Shown here one piece after another: positions 22,863 through 31,689 of a DNA stretch of 64,000 nt. A program made the position numbers and the translations under genes. Under the pieces are notes generated by a model. That model saw only the letters and a program-made list of their open reading frames with translations. It searched no databases and was not told the DNA's origin. Every line of letters starts with the position of its first letter. Positions within the stretch are counted from its first letter, which is position 1. The stretch lies in NCBI GenBank assembly GCA_003263775.1, contig JYJJ01000002.1:1-64000 (forward strand), given 5' to 3'. The stretch is from Vibrio maritimus (GTDB lineage Bacteria > Pseudomonadota > Gammaproteobacteria > Enterobacterales > Vibrionaceae).

Positions 22863-24817
22863 TTATTGGCGCTGCGTTTGGTATTGCGCGCCTTGTATTC
22901 CTTGCCCTGTCGGCCAAGGGTGCTTGTACTTCACGCGCTGCCTGTTGAGCAAACTGAGATGGCGTTTAAGCGTGACAGAAAGGCGCGATAATCTTTGTGG
23001 TTGTTGGTGCTCCATGCGGTTTCTGCCAATGCAGTGAGGCGTGGGAACATCATATAGTCGAGTGTCTCTGGTGAAGTGATCCTCTCTGTCCAGACAGCCG
23101 CTTGCATGCCCAAAATGCGCTTTTTGACGGGATCATCTGGATGCAGCTGAGCCAGCGGCTCATAGTGATAGGCTTTCTCAAGGGTGATGGTATTCGCGCT
23201 ATGCACACCTGGCTCATTGACGTTGTCATCTTGAGCCATGTCGAGGTAGGTACTTTGGCCTGGCTGGAGAATGACGTCGTAGCCGAGTTTGGCAGAGTTA
23301 ATTGCCGCTTCTTCACTCAGCCAAGAGTAAACAATGGTGTCTTTACTGACTTTGTTGACCAGGTTGCCTTCTTCCCAGCCCAGCATGCGCTTGCCAAGTG
23401 ATTTCAATTTATCTTCGACATGACGCAGTAGGTGGCCTTGAAGATCTTTCGGGTTGTGATAGCCATGTTCGGCCATCAATGCATGGCAGCTTGGGCTGTC
23501 ACTCCATACTCCAACTGGAACTTGGTCTGCGCCAATATGAATGAACGGAGAAGGAAACAGAGCCGCCACTTCTTCAAACACGGTATCAAGAAACTGATAG
23601 GTGCCTGGTAAACCTGGAGAAAGTACGTTATCGCAGTAGTTCTGGGCACTGCGATAACTAGAGCTGTCTTCTTTATCGACCAGCAGATGTGGCAACGATT
23701 TAATCGCGGCACGGCTGTGACCCGGGACGTCAATTTCAGGTATGACTTGGATGTTGCGTGCAGCGGCGTACTCAATGATCTCAGCCACCTCGTGCTGGGT
23801 ATAGTAGCCGCCATAGTCGCGCTGGATACTGTGCAGTTGAGGCTCTAAAACGCGCTCCGAACCGCGCCACGCACCCACATCCGTCAGTTCAGGAAAGGCG
23901 TGGATCTCAAGGCGCCACGCTTCATCGTCGGTCAGGTGCCAATGAAAGGTATTGATCTTGTAGTGAGCAAGGAGATTCAAAAGACGTTTGATTTCGCTTA
24001 TTGGCTGAAAGCTGCGAGCGCTGTCGAGCATGACGCCGCGATAGCGAAAACGCGGAGCATCGTGAATTGAAACGTGAGGGACATACAAGGTTTGACGGTC
24101 TTTATCGAAGTCCATCAATTGCATCAGTGTTGCGCAGCCATACACAAACCCGGCGTTGCCATTGGATTCAATTTCAATTCCGGTGTGATCAACACGCAGT
24201 TTATAGGCTTCATTGTCTAGCACTGGTGAGTGTCGAAAACGAATGTCTTGCTGACCGATGGACTTGGTCGTGATCGCGAACAAACGATCGATCTCATCTT
24301 TGAGCCAATTGGCGACCGATTGCATTGCTTGATCTTCGACGCAGATCTGGCTGTAACGAGTCAGCTCGTACACGCTGTCGCCAAGCTCGATGGATTGTGG
24401 CTCTGGGATCAGACCGTGTCTGCCTTCAAAGACATCGCCAATTGGATTCGATTTGTCTTCTCCTGACCCAAGTACAATAGGGGACGTGGTCACCGGGTAC
24501 TGGGTTAAGCTGTCAGTATTGAGGTAGGCTTCTTTAATGCCATCATTGAGTGATTTGAAAGGCGCTGTGGCAATACAAAACTCAACATACACATGGTTGT
24601 TGGCGTACAGCGGTGTGCCTTCAATATTGAGGCTGCAGAAGGTGCCGACTTGCGTAAGGTTACCTTGAGATAAGCTGTCTGGCGCAATAAAACGCTCGAA
24701 AACAAAATGCAGCTGCCAATTGGCATGGCTTTTCTCAGATAAGTTATGCAAGGTTAAGCCAAAGCGGCAGCCTTTTGGCAAACGCTCTACAATGGCTAAA
24801 TCGACACGAAAATCCAT
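22863..24817 (-). CDS. Beta-N-acetylhexosaminidase (GH20) with altered catalytic motif, frameshifted
   Basis: This GH20 enzyme removes terminal GlcNAc from chitin oligosaccharides. It has no signal peptide, so it acts in the cytoplasm. The GH20 barrel starts near RFRYRGVMLDSARSF and continues through FHWHLTDDEAWRLEI and IPEIDVPGHSRA. The catalytic pair, normally Asp-Glu in H-x-G-(G/A)-D-E, reads HIGADQVP here: residue 432 is Gln (codon CAA at 23522-23524). A missing C near 22961 truncates the C-terminus; corrected, it ends at 22863 with about 651 residues. Its place in the operon is that of V. cholerae VC0613. Confidence 0.9.
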
Positions 24818-24829
24818 ATCCGCCCCTTA

Positions 24830-25704
24830 CTAGTACAGGTTGTGTTTCTCAATGCCTGCCATCATCAAAGCACCATCCATCGCATCTCCTTGTGGAGCCA
24901 CGATCCAGCGCTGTGCAGCAGGCGATAACCAATCGAAGATGCGTTCAGCGATGCTGCCCATCAGGCAGATCTTGTCGGCACCGCACTGGTTTAGCGCGCA
25001 AAGGAACATTTCAATATCGTCTGCGGTCTGTTGTAGCAGTGATTTGGCTAAGCCGTCATTGAGGTAGGCGTATTCAAAAATTGCCGGTGAAAACTGCCCG
25101 TAATCGCGCGGCAAAGCACTTTTAGACCACTCAACAATCGCATCAATATCGTGGTTGAAATGGGTCATAACAATCTCAGCGAGAGGGGAAGCAGGCTTAA
25201 TGCCGTCTTGAATTAACAGCACTTGCTGAATCAGTCTTAGTCCCATTACTGCGCCGCCGCCCTGGTCGGAGATTGGGAATTCTCGGCCGCCAACGACATG
25301 CTGCTGATCACCCTGAATGCAAAGACCAACAGAGCCAGTGCCAGCGATCATAATTGCGCCATCTTCGCCTTGATGGGCACCTAAACAAGCACCATAGCCA
25401 TCAGTATTAAGCGTCACGCTGGCAAACGGATGTGCGGTATTCATAAAGGCGTGATAACTGGCTTTGTGTTCGGCTCCGGCAAGCGCAAGGCCAACGTCCA
25501 TCTGTGAAAACGATGACGCGTCTAAGCCGCCTTGCATTGCTGCTTGCTCGATGGAATCGATGATAGATTGCATGGCCAATTCAGCGCCTAGCATGATGTT
25601 GGCACTGCCGCTTTTGCTTCGCCAATGATATTGTTACTGTCATCGATAATTCGAGCGCGGCAGGAGGTTCCCCCACCGTCGATACCTACTTTATACCTAG
25701 CCAT
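24830..25704 (-). CDS. gspK: N-acetylglucosamine kinase (BadF/BcrA-type), frameshifted near the N-terminus
   Basis: This ASKHA-fold sugar kinase phosphorylates GlcNAc with ATP. The N-terminal phosphate loop is VGIDGGGTSCRARI, the second GxxGxG-type motif is MIAGTGSVGLC, and the adenosine loop is KICLMGSIAERI. One missing A in the run at 25612-25615 breaks the frame after GEAK. Restoring it gives GEAKSGSANIMLGAELAM and 291 residues, the right size. The ATG at 25704 has an adequate ribosome binding site. It corresponds in position to V. cholerae VC0614 GlcNAc-specific kinase. Confidence 0.9.
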
Positions 25705-25715
25705 GATGATTCCCT

Positions 25716-27434
25716 TTATTTTTTATAGTGTTGTTGCCACAGCGCTAGAGCCAGCAGAAGCCAGCCTGCGTGAGGGATCCATTGCTCTCCCCAGCGCCAG
25801 TTCTGTAGCATGTCGTCTTTCTGTTTTTCTGGTTTGAAGGAGATATCGGATTCATCTTCAAACCCAGATGTGATGCCATTACACACACCGCCTAAGGCGT
25901 TAAAAAAGCCAATTTCAGGTAGGTAGTCTGGATTGTTGTGACCATGCCCATCGAGCATGCACATGTCGTATGGGTTAGCGCCGAGGATCCAGTTAATACA
26001 GCCATTGGCATAGTGTTCGAGCTGAGCTTTAAGTTCATTATTAACAAGATGTGGCTGAGCTAATAGCGCCATGGAGGCAAGAGAAGCGATGCGGGCATTT
26101 TCCCCTTGCCACCAGTAACCCGATTCGTTGTTGTGGGGAACGAAAAACGCATTGTGTTTCTCGCCATCGACCGCTTTTACATATTGTCTTGGATAACCAA
26201 ATGGGTTGTAGGTCTCATCAGTGATAGACACTTCAAACTGACAGGCTTGGGTCAACAGTGATTGAACTTGCAATGCGCGCTGGTGATCTGGTTCGATGGC
26301 GAGGTATTCAGTCAGTGCGATCACGGGCAGTCCCGCCTCTGCGGCGTGGAAATAAGGGCGGCTACCATCCGAGTTCGCTGACCAGTAGAAGCTGTGCTGC
26401 TGGTCACTTTGAGCGCGTTGACTTAGTGCCTCTACCCAGTCGCGAACTTCGCTCAAGTATTGCTGCTCGCCGCTGGCTTGGAATAGGGCGATGCTGGCCA
26501 TGAGTGCGCAGTATTCGTCGATAATGTTAGCTGTTTGGTCGTTCAAATAACGGCTGTTGTGCTCTTTGAGGTGCCAGTAGCCTTTTTTCGCCGCTTCTAA
26601 GTAGTCTTGAGATTGCTCGCGAGATAGGCTCGCAACCTGACTGGTTTTCGCAAGCGCCGCGATACTCATGCCACCACCTTGGCGAAAGCCGGCTTCGAAG
26701 TCACTTTTCTTATGACCAAGCTGAGTTTCGTAGGCACAGATTTCTCGCTGCGCGGTATCTTTGCTCCACTTATCAAATACCGTCATGTAGAAGAAGCCAC
26801 TCGGGTGCTGCATGCGCTTAAGGAACTCTGCGCCATGCAACGCTTCTTCAAGCAGTCGTGAGGTGACAAAATTGGGCTCTGCTTCTTTGCCTACCAAGTC
26901 GTGGGCTTTGAGCATGTTCCAAACCACCATGGGAATTTGCTGGGGGTTTAGGTAGTTGGCATAGGACAGGTGACTTAAGTACTTGCTCACATCACCAGAA
27001 GCGTCATACCAGCCGCCGTGCACATCAACGCGTTGTGAACTCCCTACAATGGGAGCGTTCTTGTCTGCGATATCAAATTCACCGCCACAGCGCTGTGATT
27101 TGAAGTAGTGAATAATGTCGGAGAAACTGCGGTTGTGAAGTGAGGTGTCGCCTACTTCAAACGTTTGTGATTTGATGTTTTGGTAACGTAAATAGTAGCG
27201 GCCTTGCTCTGTCCACTGACTAAAGTCGATAGTGAAGAAAACACCCATATGCCAATTATCCACTTTGGAGCCACCGATAGGATTAAGCTCAAGCACAATC
27301 TCGTCACTTTGCGCATCGACTAAGAATGCGCTTGCAACTTCATGTTGAGCGAGGGATGCCATTAAAATGGCACGCTTCTCGCTATTTGCGTGGTAGCCAA
27401 TGTGGTTGGTCAGCAGCTGCATGTTCTCTTCCAT
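25716..27434 (-). CDS. Glycoside hydrolase family 9 exo-beta-glucosaminidase-type enzyme
   Basis: This 572-residue GH9 protein has an N-terminal Ig-like (CelD_N) domain (about 1-100, MQLLTNHIGYHANSEKRA) and an (alpha/alpha)6 barrel. The catalytic-base motif is GGWYDASGDVSKYL, close to YDAGDY of GH9. The C-terminal part, NNPDYLPEIGFFNALGGVCNGITSG, is that of the Vibrionaceae cytoplasmic subgroup shown to be glucosaminidases rather than cellulases. No signal peptide is present. It probably removes GlcN from partly deacetylated chitosan oligosaccharides entering through the adjacent ABC transporter. Two in-frame ATGs four codons apart could both start it. Confidence 0.85.
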   Translation of the reverse strand: MEENMQLLTNHIGYHANSEKRAILMASLAQHEVASAFLVDAQSDEIVLELNPIGGSKVDNWHMGVFFTIDFSQWTEQGRYYLRYQNIKSQTFEVGDTSLHNRSFSDIIHYFKSQRCGGEFDIADKNAPIVGSSQRVDVHGGWYDASGDVSKYLSHLSYANYLNPQQIPMVVWNMLKAHDLVGKEAEPNFVTSRLLEEALHGAEFLKRMQHPSGFFYMTVFDKWSKDTAQREICAYETQLGHKKSDFEAGFRQGGGMSIAALAKTSQVASLSREQSQDYLEAAKKGYWHLKEHNSRYLNDQTANIIDEYCALMASIALFQASGEQQYLSEVRDWVEALSQRAQSDQQHSFYWSANSDGSRPYFHAAEAGLPVIALTEYLAIEPDHQRALQVQSLLTQACQFEVSITDETYNPFGYPRQYVKAVDGEKHNAFFVPHNNESGYWWQGENARIASLASMALLAQPHLVNNELKAQLEHYANGCINWILGANPYDMCMLDGHGHNNPDYLPEIGFFNALGGVCNGITSGFEDESDISFKPEKQKDDMLQNWRWGEQWIPHAGWLLLALALWQQHYKK

Positions 27435-27482
27435 TACTTCTCTCTCGGTAAGGATGGGCTCCCAAAACGGGAGCCAAAAAGT

Positions 27483-28475
27483 TTAGTTTTCGTATAAATA
27501 ACAACGGACAAAGTGGTTGTCAGACAGCTTAGTGACACCAGGCAGTGCTTCACGACATTTGCTGGTGGCGTGTGCACAGCGACCTGCGAATGGGCAGCCG
27601 ACTGATTCTGGTGTCCAAAGTGGGATTTCACCTTTGTTACCAGCCAGTTTTGTATGAATAGACTTCGCTGGATCAGGTACAGCTGAAACCAAAAGCTGGG
27701 TATACGGGTGTTGTGGGTTAGCAATGACCTCATCGGTATCGCCCCATTCCACCATATGACCGACGTACATCACTGAAATGTCTTCAGCGATGTAGCGTGC
27801 AGTTGCAATGTCGTGGGTGATGTAGAGCAGCGACATCTGCTTCTCAAACTTCATCTCTTCCATCAGGTTGAGAACACCGGCACGAATCGATACATCGAGC
27901 ATCGATGTTGGCTCATCCGCTAACACGACTTCTGCACCGACAGCGATGTTTCGGGCTAGGTTAACGCGCTGTCTCTGACCGCCAGATAGCTGGTGTGGGT
28001 ATTTTGCTGCGGTCTCTTTTGGCGGGATCAAGCCCACTTGTTCTAGAAGGCTGTATACACGCTCTTCGAGCTCTTTTTTGTTGCCCTTGCTGACCTTGTT
28101 GTGGATCAGCAGCGGACGCGCGATGTGATGGAAAATAGTATGGGTTGGGTTTAGCGAGCCAAATGGGTCTTGCCATACCATTTGTACGCCTTCGCGGTAT
28201 TGCATTAGATCGCGGTTTGACTTGATCTCTTGAATGTCACGGCCGCGATATTTGATTTCGCCGCCGCTCGGGGCATACATCTTAGCGATCATCTTAGCGG
28301 TGGTTGATTTACCCGAACCCGACTCGCCAACCACGGCAAGGCCGCGGCTCTTGTACATTTTGAACGAGACATCGTTAATGGCTCGCATCATAGGTTGAGA
28401 TAGGGCATTACTGTTGATAGGGAAGTCCTTAACAACATTGTTGCCTTCTATCAGTAGTTCACCAAAGTTGCTCAT
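27483..28475 (-). CDS. Chitin-oligosaccharide ABC transporter ATPase (OppF type)
   Basis: This 330-residue ATPase of the peptide/nickel (Opp/Dpp) subclass has Walker A GESGSGKST, signature LSGGQRQRVNLARNIA and Walker B VVLADEPTSMLD. The C-terminal oligopeptide-transporter extension has spaced cysteines (GCPFAGRCAH..C) as in OppF/DppF. It pairs with the upstream ATPase to drive uptake of (GlcNAc)2 and longer chitin oligosaccharides. Substrate is inferred from operon context; the family is usually annotated for peptides. Confidence 0.9.
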   Translation of the reverse strand: MSNFGELLIEGNNVVKDFPINSNALSQPMMRAINDVSFKMYKSRGLAVVGESGSGKSTTAKMIAKMYAPSGGEIKYRGRDIQEIKSNRDLMQYREGVQMVWQDPFGSLNPTHTIFHHIARPLLIHNKVSKGNKKELEERVYSLLEQVGLIPPKETAAKYPHQLSGGQRQRVNLARNIAVGAEVVLADEPTSMLDVSIRAGVLNLMEEMKFEKQMSLLYITHDIATARYIAEDISVMYVGHMVEWGDTDEVIANPQHPYTQLLVSAVPDPAKSIHTKLAGNKGEIPLWTPESVGCPFAGRCAHATSKCREALPGVTKLSDNHFVRCYLYEN

Positions 28476-28526
28476 AATGGTTCTCCAGAAATCCTTGTTA
28501 GTACTTACTTATTTCGCTGGTGGTCG

Positions 28527-29516
28527 TTATGACAACTCTTGCGCAACGGCAATTGGTTCACCGTACAAGTGGCAGTTAGAAAAACGGTTGTGCTCGATTT
28601 GACGCAGCTTAGTAGGTACTCGTGTACATGCTTCGTGAACACGTTCGCAGCGCGCCTGGAATCGACATCCCTGTGGTATTTCCAAAAGGTTCAATGGGTT
28701 ACCTGGAATACCCGTTAGCTTAGTTTTTGGTCCCGTCAGTGGTGGGAATGAGCTACCCAGACCTTTGGTGTAAGGATGGTATGGCGACTCTAGGATCTGT
28801 TTGGACGGTGCTACTTCAATCAGCTCACCGGAATACATGATGCCGATGCGATCGGAGAACTCGACCATCAAAGAGATATCGTGGGTAATGAACAAGATAG
28901 AGAAACCAAACTCTTCTTTTAGTGCGTAGATCTTCTGTAAGATCTCGCGCTGTACGACTACGTCGAGTGCCGTAGTTGGCTCATCCATGATGATCATTTT
29001 TGGATTCAGCGCTAGAGCAATCGCGATAACCAGTCTTTGACGCATGCCGCCAGAGAATTGGTGCGGATAGTCGTTCAAACGACTTGGGTGAATATCGACG
29101 ATTTCTAACAAACCTTGTGCGCGTTTTACCGCTTGCTGACGAGTTAAGTTAGTGTGACGCATAATTACATCGCAGAACTGCTCTTCCATGGTGAGTACAG
29201 GGTTTAGTGCGTTCATCGCACTTTGGAACACCATCGACATCTCACTCCAACGGAACGTTTGCATGCGTTCGTCACTGTATTGAAGAATGTCTTCACCGTT
29301 AAACAGCACCTGACCACCGCTGATGTATGCAGGCGGCTTATGCAGGCGCATTAATGAGAAAGCTACAGTGGATTTACCACAGCCAGATTCACCAGCTAGG
29401 CCAAATACTTCGCCCTTGCCGATATCAAAGCTGACATTGTTACAGGCACGGACATCGCCAGCATCAGTAATGTAGTCAACACAAAGGTTACGGATTGAAA
29501 TTAGTGGGTCTGACAT
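28527..29516 (-). CDS. Chitin-oligosaccharide ABC transporter ATPase (OppD type)
   Basis: This is the second ATPase of about 329 residues: Walker A GESGCGKST, Q-loop QSAMNALNP, signature FSGGMRQRLVIAIAL, Walker B MIIMDEPTTALD and switch FITHDISLM, followed by the OppD/DppD C-terminal domain with GCRFQARCERVHEAC. The frame is open to 29537, but MSDPLISIRNLCVDY at 29516 is the family start. The permease stop at 29519 lies three bases upstream, indicating tight coupling. Confidence 0.9.
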   Translation of the reverse strand: MSDPLISIRNLCVDYITDAGDVRACNNVSFDIGKGEVFGLAGESGCGKSTVAFSLMRLHKPPAYISGGQVLFNGEDILQYSDERMQTFRWSEMSMVFQSAMNALNPVLTMEEQFCDVIMRHTNLTRQQAVKRAQGLLEIVDIHPSRLNDYPHQFSGGMRQRLVIAIALALNPKMIIMDEPTTALDVVVQREILQKIYALKEEFGFSILFITHDISLMVEFSDRIGIMYSGELIEVAPSKQILESPYHPYTKGLGSSFPPLTGPKTKLTGIPGNPLNLLEIPQGCRFQARCERVHEACTRVPTKLRQIEHNRFSNCHLYGEPIAVAQELS

Positions 29517-29518
29517 GA

Positions 29519-30544
29519 TTAACGATCTCCGCTCCATAGTGCATTTTGTGGCGCGACTTCCACGTCACGTTCTTTTTTGTCTTGTGCTTGGATCTTCTTC
29601 CAGCGCTTCATACCTTTGTGTGAACGAAGCTGAGGGTTAGCGATTTCGTCGACGGCAAAGTTAAGCAGTGCTAGGCCCGTTACCAAGAAGGTCAGTGCCA
29701 AACACGGTGCAAGTACTTCCCACCAGGCGCCAATGAGCATTGCTGATGATGTTTGCACGTTGTAGAGCATGATGCCCCAGCTGATAGTGTTTGGATCGCC
29801 CATACCTAGGAATGAGATGGTCGCTTCCATCAAGATGGCGTACATCACCGAACCGATGAAGCTTGCACCAACGATAGAGATAAGGTTTGGTAGTAGCTCA
29901 ACAAAGATGATGCGAAGACGTGACTCACCCAGTACTTCAGCCGCTTTTACAAACTCTTTTTCACGTAGAGAAAGGGTTTGTGCTCGGATAACCCTCGCGC
30001 CCCAGGCCCATGACATACAGCCAATCACCAGAGCGATGGTCAGCGGTCCTGCCTCACCAATGAAAGCTGCCACAACGAAGAGGAGTGGGAATGGCGGAAT
30101 GACCAACATGATGTTCATCGCTGCGGTAAGCACTTCATCCACACGGCCGCCAAAGTAGCCAGCGGAGATGCCGATAACCGTTGCTAGAAAACACACTGTA
30201 AGGCCTGCACCAAAGCCCACCATAAGTGAAACACGTGCACCGTAAGCAACCTGCGACCAAACATCACGACCCATTCGCGTTGTGCCTAGTGTGTGATCGG
30301 CTTTTTTCGACATTAGCAGAGTACGGCGATCATCGGCGAGATTAGTGGCAACCCACCCGTCCGGGTTAGATTGCGCCATTTTAACAATGACACCAGGGTA
30401 CTCATGAGAGTTACCAGTGCGTTTGTCTGGGGCGTGTTTGGTAATCAGCGGTGCTGCAACCGCCACAAAGACGAACAAACCAATGATTGAGAGTCCAAGT
30501 CTGGCCGTTCCATTGCGCCATACAAGCTGTAAGAAACCTTTCAT
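29519..30544 (-). CDS. Chitin-oligosaccharide ABC transporter permease (DppC type)
   Basis: This 341-residue inner-membrane permease has a first membrane helix near residues 15-35, a long periplasmic loop, then five more helices. The EAA-type cytoplasmic loop is SLREKEFVKAAEVLGESRLRIIFVELLPN. It belongs to the BPD_transp_1 family, DppC/OppC subgroup. It follows the DppB-type permease after two bases. Confidence 0.92.
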   Translation of the reverse strand: MKGFLQLVWRNGTARLGLSIIGLFVFVAVAAPLITKHAPDKRTGNSHEYPGVIVKMAQSNPDGWVATNLADDRRTLLMSKKADHTLGTTRMGRDVWSQVAYGARVSLMVGFGAGLTVCFLATVIGISAGYFGGRVDEVLTAAMNIMLVIPPFPLLFVVAAFIGEAGPLTIALVIGCMSWAWGARVIRAQTLSLREKEFVKAAEVLGESRLRIIFVELLPNLISIVGASFIGSVMYAILMEATISFLGMGDPNTISWGIMLYNVQTSSAMLIGAWWEVLAPCLALTFLVTGLALLNFAVDEIANPQLRSHKGMKRWKKIQAQDKKERDVEVAPQNALWSGDR

Positions 30545-30546
30545 GG

Positions 30547-31533
30547 TTATTTGCCTCCCTTACGTAGACGAGGATCAAGTACGACATAAAGCATGTCTGC
30601 CGCTAAGTTAAAGAAGAGCATAAACAGAGTCATAATAAGTAGCTGTCCCTGCAGTACTTGGTAATCACGTGCGTGAATCGCGTTGAGTAGTACTGAGCCA
30701 AGGCCAGGGTAGTTAAAAATGATTTCGATAATTAACTGACCACCGATAGCCACACCAAGAGACATAGAAAGTGCCGTTACACTTGGCAGTAGTGCGTTAC
30801 GAGCGGCGTAGTTAAAGACCACGCGGTTTTCACTTAGGCCCTTACCTTTGGCCATGGTGATGTAGTCTTCATTGAGTAGGTTAATCATGTTGTTACGCAT
30901 GTTTACTAGGAATCCGCCGATTTGAATCACAGTTGCACAGATAAGCGGTAGTACAGCGTGATACAGCACATCTTTGATGAATTCCCAACTTGTCCAGTCA
31001 GGGATCTGGCCGGCGGTATAAGCGTAGCCTGTAGGGAACCACTTAAGGCCAATCGCGAAGATGAACATGGCCATCATTGCGATAACCACTTGCGGCATCG
31101 CTTGAATAATCAGCATACCTGGAGTGATGAACGTATCGAACTTAGAACCACGTTTCCAAGCGGCGAAGATGCCAAGTACCGAACCAATAGAGAAAGAGAG
31201 AATAACCGCGGTACCAGCCAAGAATAGTGACCAGCCAAATGCGCTGCCCAGCAGGCTGTTTACGGATAGCGGGAAGTACTTGATAGAAGTACCGAGCTCC
31301 CAGCTCAGAATGTTCTTCATGTAGTGAAGGTACTGAACGAAGTAGTTACCATCGACAAAGCCAAGCAGCTCTTTCATGGCTGCAATACGCTCTGGGGTAA
31401 CCTGTACTGTTGCGTTAGCGAACATCATCGTGACCGGGTCGCCCGGCATTGCACGAGGAATAATAAAGTTGATGGTGGCTGCAACGAGAAGTGCCACCAA
31501 ATAAAAGGACAAACGTCTTAAAAAATAACCCAT
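30547..31533 (-). CDS. Chitin-oligosaccharide ABC transporter permease (DppB type)
   Basis: This 328-residue permease starts MGYFLRRLSFYLVALLVAATINFIIPRAMPGDPV, the classic DppB/OppB N-terminus. It has about six membrane helices and an EAA loop around NEDYITMAKGKGLSENRVVFNYAARNALLPSV. It is the first of the membrane components after the binding protein. Substrate assignment comes from the operon's chitin enzymes. Confidence 0.92.
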   Translation of the reverse strand: MGYFLRRLSFYLVALLVAATINFIIPRAMPGDPVTMMFANATVQVTPERIAAMKELLGFVDGNYFVQYLHYMKNILSWELGTSIKYFPLSVNSLLGSAFGWSLFLAGTAVILSFSIGSVLGIFAAWKRGSKFDTFITPGMLIIQAMPQVVIAMMAMFIFAIGLKWFPTGYAYTAGQIPDWTSWEFIKDVLYHAVLPLICATVIQIGGFLVNMRNNMINLLNEDYITMAKGKGLSENRVVFNYAARNALLPSVTALSMSLGVAIGGQLIIEIIFNYPGLGSVLLNAIHARDYQVLQGQLLIMTLFMLFFNLAADMLYVVLDPRLRKGGK

Positions 31534-31651
31534 AACTCACACCTTAATTACCCAGCTTTTTCCTTTTTGCTGGTAGCCTCATCTCAAAATTTGAAACGAG
31601 TAACCCCCTGACGACGAGCGCCACGTATCTATAAATCACGTTTGGGGGAGG

Positions 31652-31675
31652 AAAGCGGTACGGACGTACCGCTTT
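31652..31675 (-). other. Hairpin after the binding-protein gene
   Basis: Perfect 10-bp arms (31652-31661 and 31666-31675) with a four-base loop lie 15 bases past the binding-protein stop codon on the minus strand, without a T-run. Such structures commonly protect the binding-protein mRNA and give it a higher level than the permeases downstream. Confidence 0.55.
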
Positions 31676-31689
31676 TAGTTTGTGTTTAC

